DNA of 64,000 bases from Bacillus sp. AFS006103 (GCA_002559145.1 NTXX01000006.1:1163-65162), one strand, 5' to 3'; counted from the stretch's first letter, positions 38,188 through 47,626 are shown. Numbers and translations are program-made. The notes: a model not told the origin generated them from the letters alone.

Positions 38188-39015
38188 TTACTTCAACAAA
38201 TCCCCTACAAATTTCGGCAATACGAATGCCGCTTTGTGCAGTTCTTTTGTATAGTATTTGGTTTCGATTTCGTGGAAGCGGTCTTCGCTTACTTCTAATG
38301 GGTCATATTTCTTTGAACCGATCGTGAATGCCCATAATCCGCTTGGATACGTAGGAATATTCGCTACATACAAACGAGTAATCGGGAAGATTTCGCGCAC
38401 ATCCCGTTGAACGTTACGAATTAAATCCGCTTTGAACCACGGATTATCCGACTGCGCCACAAAGATTCCGTCTTCTTTCAATGCCTTTGAAATTCCTGCA
38501 TAGAATCCCTTGGTAAAAAGGTTAACAGCTGGTCCGACAGGCTCGGTCGAGTCAACCATGATCACATCATACTCATTTTCGCTGTTTGCAATATGCATGA
38601 ATCCGTCATCGACCTGAACATCGACGCGCGGATCATCTAGCATACCGGCAATCTCCGGAAGGAATTTCTTTGAGTACTCAATGACCTTACCATCAATATC
38701 AACAAGCGTCGCTTTTTTCACACTTGGATGCTTCAGCACTTCACGAATCACACCGCCATCGCCGCCGCCGACAACTAGCACATTTTCGGGATTTGGGTGT
38801 GTAAATAAAGGAACATGTGCGACCATTTCATGGTAAACAAACTCATCGCGGACAGACGTCATGACCATGTCGTCCAATAAAAGCATGTTGCCCCACTCTT
38901 CGGTTTCAATCATATCCAGCTTTTGAAACTCAGTTTGTTCTGTATGTAAGGTTTTATTTACTTTCATGGTAATGCCGAAATTTTCCGTTTGCTTTTCTGT
39001 AAACCAAATGGACAT
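38188..39015 (-). CDS. speE: Spermidine synthase
   Basis: Transfers aminopropyl from decarboxylated S-adenosylmethionine to putrescine. The 275-residue protein has the nucleotide-binding [14 protein letters not shown], the catalytic Asp in DSTEPVGPA, and a sequence very close to B. subtilis SpeE throughout. The start at 39015 matches the family; an ATG six bases upstream overlaps the AAGGAAG ribosome site. The neighbouring speB supplies putrescine. Confidence 0.97.
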   Translation of the reverse strand: MSIWFTEKQTENFGITMKVNKTLHTEQTEFQKLDMIETEEWGNMLLLDDMVMTSVRDEFVYHEMVAHVPLFTHPNPENVLVVGGGDGGVIREVLKHPSVKKATLVDIDGKVIEYSKKFLPEIAGMLDDPRVDVQVDDGFMHIANSENEYDVIMVDSTEPVGPAVNLFTKGFYAGISKALKEDGIFVAQSDNPWFKADLIRNVQRDVREIFPITRLYVANIPTYPSGLWAFTIGSKKYDPLEVSEDRFHEIETKYYTKELHKAAFVLPKFVGDLLK

Positions 39016-39210
39016 GTACATCTTCCTTTCACTTCATCCTATTTAGACCTCTAGTGATTACACTTCAATTTTATAGTACCCAAACTATTGAATTACAAAC
39101 ACACCAAAAAGTCTAGCAAAATTTAAATAAATCATGCATTAAATGTTTAAAAAGGTTCTATTTTTTCAATACTATTACTATCTATTTTTTCAAAATTTGG
39201 AAATGCGGGG

Positions 39211-39330
39211 TCTAGCTGCAGCGCCTAGCCCCTCGAGGTCGCTTCGGTCCTGTCGATGAAGTCAAAGAACGACTTCACCGTCAGGACCTCCAGCGCTTGT
39301 CGGGGCTGACCAAGGCGCTTCCGCTTTTCT
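39211..39330 (+). repeat. ~120-bp structured repeat upstream of pbpG
   Basis: A GC-rich block from TCTAGCTGCAGCGCC to GCGCTTCCGCTTTTCT with strong internal pairing (GTCCTG with CAGGAC; AGTC with GACT around CAAAGAAC). Its ends resemble those of the ~150-bp repeats, but its interior differs. It stops about four bases before the pbpG ribosome site and sits in the 330-bp speE-pbpG gap, whose remainder is AT-rich with nothing else recognisable. Confidence 0.75.
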
Positions 39331-39345
39331 AGTGAGGTGATAGTA

Positions 39346-41415
39346 GTGGAAATCATGACGGATCAAGGGTTTCGGAAGACGATTAAATATTTGCGAGCAG
39401 TGATTATCCTCAGTTTGATAGGCATGATTTGCCTGCTCATCCTCTTCCTCGGTATTCTTGCCTATGCAAAAATTCTCGGCGCGCCTCCGCTCGCGGTACC
39501 GCAATCGACCCTATTCTTCGCCGATGATGGGGCGTTGATTGGCGAAAGCAATAGCGGCCAAAAACGGTATTGGGCCCGGTTGAAGGATATTTCCCCGGAT
39601 GTGGTTGCTGCTACCATTTCCATTGAGGATAAAAATTTTTACGAGCATCATGGCTTTGATTATAAGCGGATTGCCGGTGCGGTCTTAGCCGATATTCAAG
39701 CCTTTTCAAAAGTACAGGGTGCCAGCACGATCACCCAGCAATATGCCCGAAATCTATTTCTTGAACACGATAAAACGTGGACACGGAAGCTCCATGAGGC
39801 TTTTTATACGATTCGCATTGAGATGAATTATTCTAAAAAGGAAATTCTTGAAGGCTATTTAAATACGATTTATTATGGCAACGGGGCCTATGGGGTACAG
39901 GCGGCGAGCCAATATTATTTTGGGAAAGATGCTAAGGACTTAAACCTTGCAGAAGCGAGCATGCTAGCAGGAATTCCAAAGGGGCCGGGGATTTACTCAC
40001 CGCTTGCCTCAATGGAAAATGCAAAGCAGCGTCAGACGATTATTTTGAAAAGCATGGTAACGAATCATTATATTAAGAAAAAAGAAGCCATCAATGCATC
40101 GATGAAGCCGCTGACCATCGTCGGCGCTCACAACACTCGAAAAGTGAAGGTCGCCCCTTATTTTCAGGATGCCGTCAGAAATGCGTTAAAAAATCAATTA
40201 CATTTAGATGACCGTACGATTGCCCTCGGCGGTTTGAAGGTCTATACCACACTTAACCGCAAACAGCAGGAAGCAGCGGAAAGTCAAGTTCATAAATATG
40301 TCGCGAATCTATCAGAGATTCAAGTCGGACTCGTGGCAATGGATCCTAAAAACGGGTATGTCAAAGCCATGGTCGGTGGCAGGGATTATGAAAAAAGCCC
40401 GTTTAATCGCGCTGTTCAGGCGATAAGGCAGCCAGGATCCACCATCAAGCCGATTCTTTATTATGCGGCCCTTGAGCAGGGATTTACGCCATCCTCGACG
40501 ATGCGCAGTGAATTTACGACCTTCCATTTTGATGATGGCCAGCCTGATTATACGCCGCATAACTTTAACAATAAGTATGCTGACGGCGAAATCACCCTTG
40601 CCCAGGCGCTCGCTGTCTCCGATAATATTTTTGCTGTCAAAACGCATTTATTTTTAGGAGAAGAGACGTTAATCGAGACGGCAAAGAAATTCGGCCTCTC
40701 TTCAAAAATGGCTCGTGTTCCGTCACTAGCATTGGGGACTTCAGGTGTACGGGTTATTGAAATGGCTAATGCCTATAGTCTATTTGCTAACGGTGGAAAA
40801 AAGGTGAATCCAACCTTAATTACGCGAGTGGAAGACTATAATGGCAACGTCATTTTTGAAAAAGAAAATGACACGCAAAAGGTCCTCGACCCAGCTAAGG
40901 CCTTTGTCATGACGCAAATGTTGACAGGAATTTTTGATCCGAAGTTAAACGGATATGCTAAGGTAACAGGGAGCACAGTTATTAAGGATATTTCAAGGCC
41001 CTATGCCGGTAAATCGGGCTCCACGGAGACGGATAGCTGGATGGTTGGGTACTCACCGCAGCTGGTTACCGCCGTTTGGGCCGGCTATGATATGGGCAAA
41101 CCCATTGAGTTGGTTGCTGAAAAAACGTATGCCAAGAATATTTGGGCAAATTTTATGGAAGAAGCCTTAAAAGGTAAGCCTGTAAAAGCGTTTAAAGTGC
41201 CTAAAGAAGGTGTCAAAGGGGTTTATGTCAATCCGGAGAATGGCAAGCTTGCTACAAAGGATTGCCCGGTACGTCGGTTCACTTATTTCGTCGCTGGCAC
41301 GGAACCAACTGAATATTGCACAGAGCATCTCAAAAATCATGAATCCGCACCAGGGGACCACAGGGGTACGAACAAAAAAGTACCGTGGTATAAGAAGATT
41401 ATGCCTTGGAGTTAA
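39346..41415 (+). CDS. pbpG: Class A penicillin-binding protein PBP2d
   Basis: A bifunctional cell-wall enzyme with an N-terminal membrane anchor (about 15-40), a GT51 glycosyltransferase domain (EDKNFYEHHGFD, QGASTITQQYARN) and a transpeptidase domain with the serine motif GSTIKP, SDN and KSGST. B. subtilis PbpG acts in the forespore during engulfment and spore wall synthesis. I chose the GTG at 39346 (689 residues, MEIMTDQ, like B. subtilis MDAMTNK), with GAGGTG 5 bases upstream. The promoter must lie inside or beyond the repeat that precedes it. Confidence 0.94.
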   Translation: MEIMTDQGFRKTIKYLRAVIILSLIGMICLLILFLGILAYAKILGAPPLAVPQSTLFFADDGALIGESNSGQKRYWARLKDISPDVVAATISIEDKNFYEHHGFDYKRIAGAVLADIQAFSKVQGASTITQQYARNLFLEHDKTWTRKLHEAFYTIRIEMNYSKKEILEGYLNTIYYGNGAYGVQAASQYYFGKDAKDLNLAEASMLAGIPKGPGIYSPLASMENAKQRQTIILKSMVTNHYIKKKEAINASMKPLTIVGAHNTRKVKVAPYFQDAVRNALKNQLHLDDRTIALGGLKVYTTLNRKQQEAAESQVHKYVANLSEIQVGLVAMDPKNGYVKAMVGGRDYEKSPFNRAVQAIRQPGSTIKPILYYAALEQGFTPSSTMRSEFTTFHFDDGQPDYTPHNFNNKYADGEITLAQALAVSDNIFAVKTHLFLGEETLIETAKKFGLSSKMARVPSLALGTSGVRVIEMANAYSLFANGGKKVNPTLITRVEDYNGNVIFEKENDTQKVLDPAKAFVMTQMLTGIFDPKLNGYAKVTGSTVIKDISRPYAGKSGSTETDSWMVGYSPQLVTAVWAGYDMGKPIELVAEKTYAKNIWANFMEEALKGKPVKAFKVPKEGVKGVYVNPENGKLATKDCPVRRFTYFVAGTEPTEYCTEHLKNHESAPGDHRGTNKKVPWYKKIMPWS

Positions 41416-41422
41416 CCAAATA

Positions 41423-41454
41423 GAAGAGCTCCGGAAAATTTTCCGGAGCTCTTC
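41423..41454. terminator. Hairpin between convergent pbpG and ywhD
   Basis: GAAGAGCTCCGGAAAA followed at once by its exact complement, 16 bp per arm. The T tracts on both sides are short, but its position after both stop codons suggests a shared terminator. Confidence 0.75.
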
Positions 41455-41521
41455 TTGTCCTGGTTTTATAGCGTTTTTACATTGCTAATGATACTATATT
41501 TTTCAAAAAAACTACAAGCTT

Positions 41522-42031
41522 TTATTTTGACAATAAACCCTTTTTTAGCTCATCAGTAGAGTTGTTCCATAAAACCTCATTATGATTACGCAGGAAATCG
41601 GCTAACACCTTTTTCGAATTGTCATCCATCTCGTCGACAATAATATGACGCTTCAGCGACTTATCCATGCGGTTCACATGTTCCGGCAAGGATTTGTAGC
41701 CGCGTCGAATCTCGCGGTCAACCGTCATGAAACAGGCGGTAACCCCAGCGTAATAAGGACCTTCTTCGTTGCGGTCAATCGTTACCCAAACGAGCCAATA
41801 CGGTTTCCCGTTCGGGACCTCAGCTTGCGTCTTTAAAAATTTAATCCCTTTTTCGACGACGCTGCGGGCATGCATCGCGCCAACATCAATCTCAGCTTCA
41901 CCTGCATTGACATCAATGATGACCGGTGAAACATTATCAAGGCTGAGCGCCCCTTTGCCGTAGCCCTTGTGACCATCGGTTGGGTCACTTTTTATAATAT
42001 TAAAACCAAGTTTCTTCTTATTTTCTTCCAT
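41522..42031 (-). CDS. ywhD: YwhD family protein
   Basis: A 169-residue cytoplasmic protein conserved in Bacillaceae between pbpG and ywhC; its function is unknown. It has the family's NIIKSDPTDGHKGYGKGALSLDNVSPV N-terminus and VDVGAMHARS-type core. There is no signal peptide or membrane segment. It begins 15 bp after the ywhC stop, so it is in one transcript with that membrane protease. Confidence 0.88.
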   Translation of the reverse strand: MEENKKKLGFNIIKSDPTDGHKGYGKGALSLDNVSPVIIDVNAGEAEIDVGAMHARSVVEKGIKFLKTQAEVPNGKPYWLVWVTIDRNEEGPYYAGVTACFMTVDREIRRGYKSLPEHVNRMDKSLKRHIIVDEMDDNSKKVLADFLRNHNEVLWNNSTDELKKGLLSK

Positions 42032-42046
42032 TAAAACTTATACCCC

Positions 42047-42703
42047 CTAAAAGAACAACATTCGAAAAAAATTACTTAACCCATCCCACACCCACGGAAT
42101 TACCACCCCGAAAATTGGTGTAATCGTAAATCTATCAAGCGGTGTAAAAACCAATATTAAAAAAATCAATGCCCCGTATTGTTCATATTGGGTCATTTTT
42201 GCCCGCACATGGGTCGGAGCTAAATCCTCAATAATCCGGTAGCCATCGAGCGGTGGAAAAGGTAACAGGTTAAAAATAAACAGAACAATGTTGAGCCGGA
42301 TAAATATTTCGAGAAAATCATAGAAACTGTCTGGTGCGGTTGCACCGAAACGACTTAATCCGAACGCGACAACAAAGCCTATACAAGCTAAAATGAGATT
42401 GCTAAGCGGACCTGCAACGGAAACAAGAATTCCTGCCAAGCGGGGCTTTTTAAAGAAAAAGCGATTCACAGGAACGGGACGGGCCCAGCCAAAGCCGGCG
42501 ATAAAAATTAAAATCGTTCCAATCGGATCAAGGTGCTTGAGTGGATTCAGCGTCAAGCGTCCTTGGTTTTTCGCCGTCATGTCGCCGAATTTATAGGCAA
42601 CAAACGCATGAGCAAATTCGTGAAACGTAAAGGCAATCATCAGCGTAATCGCCAAATAAGGAATCATACTTAACGGATAGGCAAAATGAAAATTCTCCAA
42701 CAT
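42047..42703 (-). CDS. ywhC: Site-2 protease family membrane protein (YwhC)
   Basis: A 218-residue intramembrane zinc metalloprotease of the M50 family. The first helix contains the active-site HEFAH (zinc ligands), the second conserved block is NPLKHLDPIGT, and the third ligand lies in FPPLDGYRI. Five or six hydrophobic segments are visible. The substrate is unknown. ATG at 42703 follows AAGGAGA; the longer frame upstream is basic and has no ribosome site. Confidence 0.9.
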   Translation of the reverse strand: MLENFHFAYPLSMIPYLAITLMIAFTFHEFAHAFVAYKFGDMTAKNQGRLTLNPLKHLDPIGTILIFIAGFGWARPVPVNRFFFKKPRLAGILVSVAGPLSNLILACIGFVVAFGLSRFGATAPDSFYDFLEIFIRLNIVLFIFNLLPFPPLDGYRIIEDLAPTHVRAKMTQYEQYGALIFLILVFTPLDRFTITPIFGVVIPWVWDGLSNFFRMLFF

Positions 42704-42862
42704 GTATCTCCTTCCAGCACTACGGATGGCACGCTTCGGATTAGCCGTGACTCCATTTTTTCTATATTTATTCCTTTTAGTATACATGAAACGGTTTCAA
42801 AAAAGAAAATCAAACGTGTCATCGAATATTGCACTTTTCGTCGAACTGTGGAAAACTAAATT

Positions 42863-43007
42863 TAAAGCGGAAGCGACCGTTTAGCGGCGTATGGACTAGA
42901 GCGCTTTGACTGAGATAAAGGAAACACGGAGAACGGAGTGATTCGATGTTGACTTATCGTAGGGAAAAGAGCGAAGTCCACTAGCCGTTGGGCGCTGGAG
43001 CTAGATA
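42863..43007 (+). repeat. ~150-bp dispersed repeat, copy 3
   Basis: Shares TTAGCGGCGTATGGACT, CTGAGATAAAGGAAACACGG and TTGACTTATCGTAGGG with the copies at 24108 and 26183. It fills the divergent gap between ywhC and ywhB (342 bp). Its first 16 bp, AAAGCGGAAGCGACCG, recur as a direct repeat at 43235-43250 beyond ywhB. Confidence 0.88.
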
Positions 43008-43045
43008 GTAATCAAATTTAAAAGCTCTGAATGGAGGAAAAAAAC

Positions 43046-43231
43046 ATGCCATATGTTACCGTAAAAATGCTTGAGGGACGTACTGATGATCAGAAGCGTG
43101 CATTAGTTACAAAAGTAACTGAAGCCGTCAGCGAAACAACAGGTGCTCCAAAAGAAGCCATCCATGTAATGATCGAAGAAATGAGCAAAAACAACCTTGG
43201 AATTGCCGGCGTGAGAAAAAGCGACCAATAA
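43046..43231 (+). CDS. ywhB: 4-oxalocrotonate tautomerase family enzyme (YwhB)
   Basis: A 61-residue tautomerase subunit with the catalytic N-terminal proline exposed after removal of Met (MPYVTVKMLEGRT) and the conserved arginine region near residue 40. These hexameric enzymes tautomerise phenylpyruvate-like or 2-hydroxymuconate substrates; the natural substrate in bacilli is unknown. ATG at 43046 is preceded by GGAGG. The gene is bracketed by a full dispersed repeat on the left and a 16-bp copy of its end on the right. Confidence 0.92.
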   Translation: MPYVTVKMLEGRTDDQKRALVTKVTEAVSETTGAPKEAIHVMIEEMSKNNLGIAGVRKSDQ

Positions 43232-43249
43232 AAAAAAGCGGAAGCGACC

Positions 43250-43293
43250 GGTGTCAGGCACCATGTGAAATTTTCACAAAGGTGCCTGACACC
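43250..43293. repeat. Hairpin element made of two inverted GGTGCCTGACACC motifs
   Basis: GGTGTCAGGCACC (43250-43262) and GGTGCCTGACACC (43281-43293) flank ATGTGAAATTTTCACAAA, itself partly palindromic. The plan and much of the inner sequence match the perfect hairpin at 20795. It follows ywhB and is followed by TTTTTG, so it could end ywhB transcription. Confidence 0.88.
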
Positions 43294-43301
43294 TTTTTGT
43301 C

Positions 43302-43340
43302 AAAAAAAAACACCCAGACTACTGCACCGTAGTCTGGGTG
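43302..43340 (-). terminator. Terminator of ywgA
   Basis: CACCCAGACTAC and GTAGTCTGGGTG form a 12-bp stem with a long T tract on the minus strand. Confidence 0.9.
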
Positions 43341-43355
43341 GTGTTTAAAACAATC

Positions 43356-43859
43356 TTATTGAATTTTCCCTTTTAACGCTTCGATATATTGATAGGCCTC
43401 ATCGATTTCCGCTTCGGTATAGCGCTGACTTGCTTTTAAGGTAAACACCTTGTTCATGACCTCTTCTTTTGGAAGATTATCAAAATATAAAACCGTTGAA
43501 ACCAACTCCAAGAATCTAGCATTCTGGTCATTCATATCCACCAGACAATCCTGCAAAAACGGCATCTCGACCTCATTCAAACTTAAAAACTCTTTCCCCG
43601 GCTCTGTCAGCGAGTAGCGATATTGGAAATAGCCACCCTTTTTCTCCTTCACTTCATTGAGAAAGCCCATGTTACAAAGCTCTTCGACCCGTAACGTCAA
43701 TTCCTCTGAGTAGGGGCCGTAAAAATGAAACTGGAACCGCTCATGAAAAGGGAAGGCCACCTTTTTTGCAATATATATCATCTTTTGCAGCTTCTTTCGT
43801 CCGATAATCTCACCGGATACCATAACCGCCTGCATCAGCTTCGCGTGATCATTTAACAA
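43356..43859 (-). CDS. ywgA: YwgA family protein
   Basis: A 167-residue cytoplasmic protein conserved next to ywfO in bacilli; its function is unknown. It begins TTG, with AGGAG 10 bases upstream, and has the family's KLQKMIYIAKK and YGPYSEELTLRVEELC segments, resembling the winged-helix fold seen in phage antitoxin-like (SocA/Panacea) proteins. That relation is an inference from pattern only. A GGTGTCAGGCACC element lies in the gap to ywfO. Confidence 0.82.
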   Translation of the reverse strand: MLNDHAKLMQAVMVSGEIIGRKKLQKMIYIAKKVAFPFHERFQFHFYGPYSEELTLRVEELCNMGFLNEVKEKKGGYFQYRYSLTEPGKEFLSLNEVEMPFLQDCLVDMNDQNARFLELVSTVLYFDNLPKEEVMNKVFTLKASQRYTEAEIDEAYQYIEALKGKIQ

Positions 43860-43899
43860 CGTTCGTCATCTCCTACTCCATTTCAACAGATCATGATTC

Positions 43900-43912
43900 G
43901 GTGTCAGGCACC
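43900..43912. repeat. GGTGTCAGGCACC element between ywgA and ywfO
   Basis: A perfect copy of the dispersed 13-mer, close to the ywfO stop codon. Confidence 0.8.
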
Positions 43913-43926
43913 AATTGTTAATCGTT

Positions 43927-45225
43927 CTATAACTCTAAAAGGGCACGGATTTGCTTCTTAACTTCTTTTTCCCCAGTGTCGTCGAGAAGGAAATCGGCCG
44001 GGTAATAGAGCTTGTGGTCCGTTCTTCTTTTCCCTGAAATCGCATCGACGATCTCGGACTCTCTCGAGAGCTCCCGGAGTTCCCCATTATGCATCAACAA
44101 ATGAATCGGCAGCCGTTCCTCTTCCTCCCCGGGACGATAGAAATCATACGGTAAATCCGATGAGGAATCGACCACTAAATAGTATTCCGGATCGATTCCG
44201 GCCTTTTTAAATAAGGAACCTAATTCGGCGAGTTTTTTGTATTCTTTCGCAGGATCAAATTCGGCAAACTTAAATAGATTGCGATTGACAAATCGACGGC
44301 AGAGATCCCTTAAAATGGGATCGGCTTCCTCCTGCCAAATTTGAAAATAATATAAAATAACCGATTCATCTAATTTTAAATAGTCTTCTAAAGTTACTTT
44401 TTCATTGAAAATCGATGTAAAGTGGATCGGTTCATATTTAAACGAATAGTTTTCTTCAAACAACTGCTTGGCGCGGTGGAGAATTTTTGTCAAAATGACC
44501 TCTGCACTGCGCGAAACGGGATGAAAATAGACCTGCCAATACATCTGGTAGCGGCTCATAATATAATCTTCGACCGCATGCATTCCGCTCTTTTTAATAA
44601 CCACCTGGTCTTCGCGCGGCCGCATCACCCGGAGGATGCGTTCCATATCAAATTGACCGTAGCTGACGCCCGTAAAATAGGCGTCCCGCTGCAAGTAATC
44701 CATCCGGTCAGCATCAATTTGACTGGAAATCAGGCTGACTACTAACTTTTTCTCTGAAGTCTTCGCAATTACTTCGGCAACTTTTTCAGGGAAATCCTTG
44801 CCAACCTTCAAGAGCACCTGATTCACTTCGGTATCGCCTAAAATAATCTTCCTGGTAAAATCCTCATGATCAAAATCAAACACATTTTCAAAGGAATGGG
44901 AAAACGGGCCGTGTCCGAGGTCGTGAAGCAGGGCCGCACACAGGGTTAGCAGGCGCTCATTATTATTCCACTCCGGCCTTCCTACAAACACATCATCAAT
45001 GATGCGGCGGACAATTTCATAGACACCTAGTGAATGGTTGAAGCGGCTGTGCTCTGCACCGTGAAAGGTTAAAAATGTCGTTCCGAGCTGTTTAATGCGC
45101 CGTAAGCGCTGAAACTCTTTCGTCCCAATTAAATCCCAAATGGCCAGGTCACGGACGTGAACGTAGCGGTGGACAGGGTCTTTAAATACTTTTTCTTCAC
45201 TCAGTTTTTCCTCCGAATAGGCCAT
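43927..45225 (-). CDS. ywfO: HD-domain phosphohydrolase YwfO
   Basis: A 432-residue HD superfamily protein related to dGTP triphosphohydrolases: the metal ligands are in AEHSRFNHSLGVYE, LLHDLGHGPFSHSFE and SSQIDADRMDYL. Bacillus and Enterococcus relatives hydrolyse dNTPs, so nucleotide-pool control is likely. ATG at 45225 follows GAGGAAGAGGG; the frame is open for another 35 residues with no ribosome site. Confidence 0.9.
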   Translation of the reverse strand: MAYSEEKLSEEKVFKDPVHRYVHVRDLAIWDLIGTKEFQRLRRIKQLGTTFLTFHGAEHSRFNHSLGVYEIVRRIIDDVFVGRPEWNNNERLLTLCAALLHDLGHGPFSHSFENVFDFDHEDFTRKIILGDTEVNQVLLKVGKDFPEKVAEVIAKTSEKKLVVSLISSQIDADRMDYLQRDAYFTGVSYGQFDMERILRVMRPREDQVVIKKSGMHAVEDYIMSRYQMYWQVYFHPVSRSAEVILTKILHRAKQLFEENYSFKYEPIHFTSIFNEKVTLEDYLKLDESVILYYFQIWQEEADPILRDLCRRFVNRNLFKFAEFDPAKEYKKLAELGSLFKKAGIDPEYYLVVDSSSDLPYDFYRPGEEEERLPIHLLMHNGELRELSRESEIVDAISGKRRTDHKLYYPADFLLDDTGEKEVKKQIRALLEL

Positions 45226-45361
45226 AGACTTCCCTCTTCCTCGTAAACTTGCTTCTGGCGTGCGGGGCTTCCAATGCCATTTGCTAATATATTTCCTATT
45301 ATATCCCAAAAACCACCCTATTTTCAGCAATATTCTACAGGATTTTTCGACATTGTTTGGA

Positions 45362-45397
45362 AAAAAAAATCACCTGTGTTCTCCAACAAAGGTGATT
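45362..45397 (-). terminator. Terminator of the DUF1450 gene
   Basis: AATCACCT and AGGTGATT pair around a ~14-nt loop, followed by nine Ts on the minus strand. Confidence 0.85.
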
Positions 45398-45617
45398 ATT
45401 TTATCTTTTTATTTACTTTCTCCATTAATTCCTCTTCGGTTAGTGCCGCAACGGGGCGGTTATTGACGAAGGCAAAGGTCTTTTTCCGGCCAGGCCCGCA
45501 ATAGGATTGGCAGCCAATTTTCACTTCAGCATCCGGATCCAGTTCTTTCAACCGAGGAATTAACGTCTTTAGATTCACGGCCTGACAATCATCACAAACG
45601 CGAAATTCATTAGACAT
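45396..45617 (-). CDS. DUF1450 (YuzB-like) protein
   Basis: A 73-residue protein with the family's cysteine pattern, CDDCQAVNL near the N-terminus and [19 protein letters not shown] in the middle, suggesting a thioredoxin-like or metal-binding fold of the 2Fe-2S ferredoxin-like group. The [13 protein letters not shown] end is typical of DUF1450. Its function is unknown. It is monocistronic, with its own terminator; AAAGGG lies 9 bases before ATG. Confidence 0.85.
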   Translation of the reverse strand: MSNEFRVCDDCQAVNLKTLIPRLKELDPDAEVKIGCQSYCGPGRKKTFAFVNNRPVAALTEEELMEKVNKKIK

Positions 45618-45785
45618 TTGTTACAACCCTTTCTTTGGTCACTCTCTATCTATATTTTATCCAGCTTGGATTTCTTAAAACATTCGATTAACTCCTATGG
45701 TATTTTACAATTTCTTGTTTTCGAATGCAAGTTGCAATCTTTACTAAACTCGTGAAAAAAATCTACTATCCTTGCAACCATTTTG

Positions 45786-45815
45786 GTATAAAGGCTTATA
45801 AACTTGTCCATCCTA
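45786..45815 (+). promoter_or_regulatory. Candidate forespore promoter of rsfA
   Basis: GTATA (45786-45790) and CATCCTA (45809-45815) are 18 bp apart, similar to sigma-G (CATNHTA) and overlapping a weaker sigma-F match. B. subtilis rsfA is transcribed in the forespore by both. Confidence 0.45.
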
Positions 45816-45889
45816 AGACTAGAACTTTTAAAAACTCGTCAAGATTCATTGGCGGGTTCATCCAAAAACTATAAAAGGGAGTTGAACAT

Positions 45890-46678
45890 ATGAAAGTTCG
45901 TCAAGATGCATGGACAGATGAGAATGATTTGCTTTTAGCTGAGACTGTCCTAAGGCATGTAAGAGAAGGCAGTACCCAGCTGAATGCTTTTGAAGAAGTG
46001 GGCGATAAGCTGAATCGTACTTCTGCCGCTTGTGGGTTCAGATGGAATGCCGTCGTTCGCCACCGCTATGAAAAAGCATTACAATTGGCCAAAAAGCAAC
46101 GAAAACAAAGACAAAGAGTGTTAGGAAAAGAGCAAGGCGGCAAGAAAAAGCTATTATATAGCCCGCCGCTCACTGGAGCACCTGATTTTGATACGATGCC
46201 GGTCCAAGTTGAAATGCCGCTCGAAGCTACGTTTGATCTGCCGGATATGACAGCAGAGATGGCCGAGGAAAGCTATGTAACACCTGCTGCTATGCAAACT
46301 CAGGCGCCACTTCAAGCACAGGCACCTGTTCAAGCACCAGTCCAAACGTACCGACAGGCCAATCCAACTGGACTTTCGCTTGATTCCGTCATTACTTACT
46401 TGCAAAACTTCCATCATGCCAATCTGCAAAATGAAGCATTAAAAAGTGAGAATGAAAGATTAAAAAGGGAATTGGCTGAAGTAAGGCGCCAAAATGAGGA
46501 AATGTCCGCTAAAATTGAAGGCCTCGAGCAGAATACCGAAACGATTCAAGAAGATTACGAGACCTTAATGAAGATCATGAACCGGGCCCGCAAACTTGTG
46601 TTATTTGAAGAAGAAGAAAGACCGGCGACTAAATTCAAAATGGACCGTAACGGGAACTTAGAGAAAGTCGCGGAATAA
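45890..46678 (+). CDS. rsfA: Prespore-specific transcription regulator RsfA
   Basis: A 262-residue regulator that tunes sigma-F-dependent genes in the forespore. The N-terminal 55 residues form a Myb/SANT-like DNA-binding domain ([35 protein letters not shown]). A basic stretch and a Gln/Ala/Pro-rich linker follow (repeated QAQAPVQAP). A C-terminal coiled coil with heptad Leu (about 180-240) should mediate dimerisation. The GGGAG ribosome site lies 9 bases before ATG. Confidence 0.93.
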   Translation: MKVRQDAWTDENDLLLAETVLRHVREGSTQLNAFEEVGDKLNRTSAACGFRWNAVVRHRYEKALQLAKKQRKQRQRVLGKEQGGKKKLLYSPPLTGAPDFDTMPVQVEMPLEATFDLPDMTAEMAEESYVTPAAMQTQAPLQAQAPVQAPVQTYRQANPTGLSLDSVITYLQNFHHANLQNEALKSENERLKRELAEVRRQNEEMSAKIEGLEQNTETIQEDYETLMKIMNRARKLVLFEEEERPATKFKMDRNGNLEKVAE

Positions 46679-46722
46679 AAATACTGGGAGAAGAGCAAAA
46701 GCGCAACATCTCTTTGAAAAGA

Positions 46723-46762
46723 AAAGCCGTAAATCCACTCGAGTGGGATTTGCGGCTTTTTT
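46723..46762. terminator. Bidirectional terminator between rsfA and lipL
   Basis: AAGCCGTAAATCCACTC pairs with GAGTGGGATTTGCGGCTT and is followed by TTTTTTA; the minus strand also ends in a T-rich tract. Confidence 0.9.
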
Positions 46763-47591
46763 ACATGGCGGCAATTTTTTCATTACGATCAATGACCCGT
46801 TGATAATAACCGGGAAATAACGACAGTTCATACTCATTCAATGGCCCTGCATATAAAAATTCACTATTTTCCTTTAACTGGTTTAATAGACGGAGCATCA
46901 CATCGGCGATCGTGAAATCCGTGCCAAGCAATTCTGCGAGCGAAGCCATGACTTCCGGGACAATCTGCGGATAGGCAAATTTTGTTTCTGCTTCTTGTTT
47001 TGCTAGTTTATAAAATTGCCTGACCAGTTCAGCACGTTCCTGGCCGCTGCCATTTACACAAAGATAAATCTGGACAGCCACCCCTTTTTTAAGGCGGCGC
47101 TGGGAGATACCCGCAAATTTTTTCCCGCCAATACTAAGGTCATAGCTTCCCGGGCAATAAGAACCGACTATTTCCCTTGCCTCAATCTGATGCGGAAAGT
47201 CGGCAAACATATTCTGAATCAGCTGCCACATGGCATCATAGCCGCGGTTAATATCAATCCCTTTTTCCGCCTCGGGGAAAATCAACGAAATATTGAGGAC
47301 CCCTTCATCGAGAATGACAGCGAGTCCGCCCGAGTTTCTGACAATCGCCTGATAGCCTTGCTCGTGCAGGAATTCGATTCCTTCTTGTAAAAATGGCAGT
47401 TTGGTATCCTGAATGCCGAGGACGCATGTTTTGTAGTGCACCCAGGTCCTGGCTGTGGCTGGTGCCTCTCCCGTTCCGACCGAGGCACAGAGGGTATCAT
47501 CGGTTCCAAACGATTGTAATGCTTGAAAATGAATGCCAACAGCGGATTGATCGATGATTCGCCACTGCGGCTGGCGTAGTAAACCTTCCAT
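46761..47591 (-). CDS. lipL: Octanoyl-[GcvH]:protein N-octanoyltransferase
   Basis: Moves octanoyl from the glycine cleavage H protein to the E2 subunits of 2-oxoacid dehydrogenases, an amidotransfer specific to bacilli lipoylation. The 276-residue protein of the BPL/LplA fold has the catalytic cysteine in [24 protein letters not shown] and the [14 protein letters not shown] lipoyl-binding strand. ATG follows AAGGAG by 8 bases. It is the counterpart of YwfL, upstream of rsfA and convergent with it. Confidence 0.93.
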   Translation of the reverse strand: MEGLLRQPQWRIIDQSAVGIHFQALQSFGTDDTLCASVGTGEAPATARTWVHYKTCVLGIQDTKLPFLQEGIEFLHEQGYQAIVRNSGGLAVILDEGVLNISLIFPEAEKGIDINRGYDAMWQLIQNMFADFPHQIEAREIVGSYCPGSYDLSIGGKKFAGISQRRLKKGVAVQIYLCVNGSGQERAELVRQFYKLAKQEAETKFAYPQIVPEVMASLAELLGTDFTIADVMLRLLNQLKENSEFLYAGPLNEYELSLFPGYYQRVIDRNEKIAAM

Positions 47592-47626
47592 TTGGGTGGC
47601 TCCTTGACTTCATTTAATTGTTTTTT

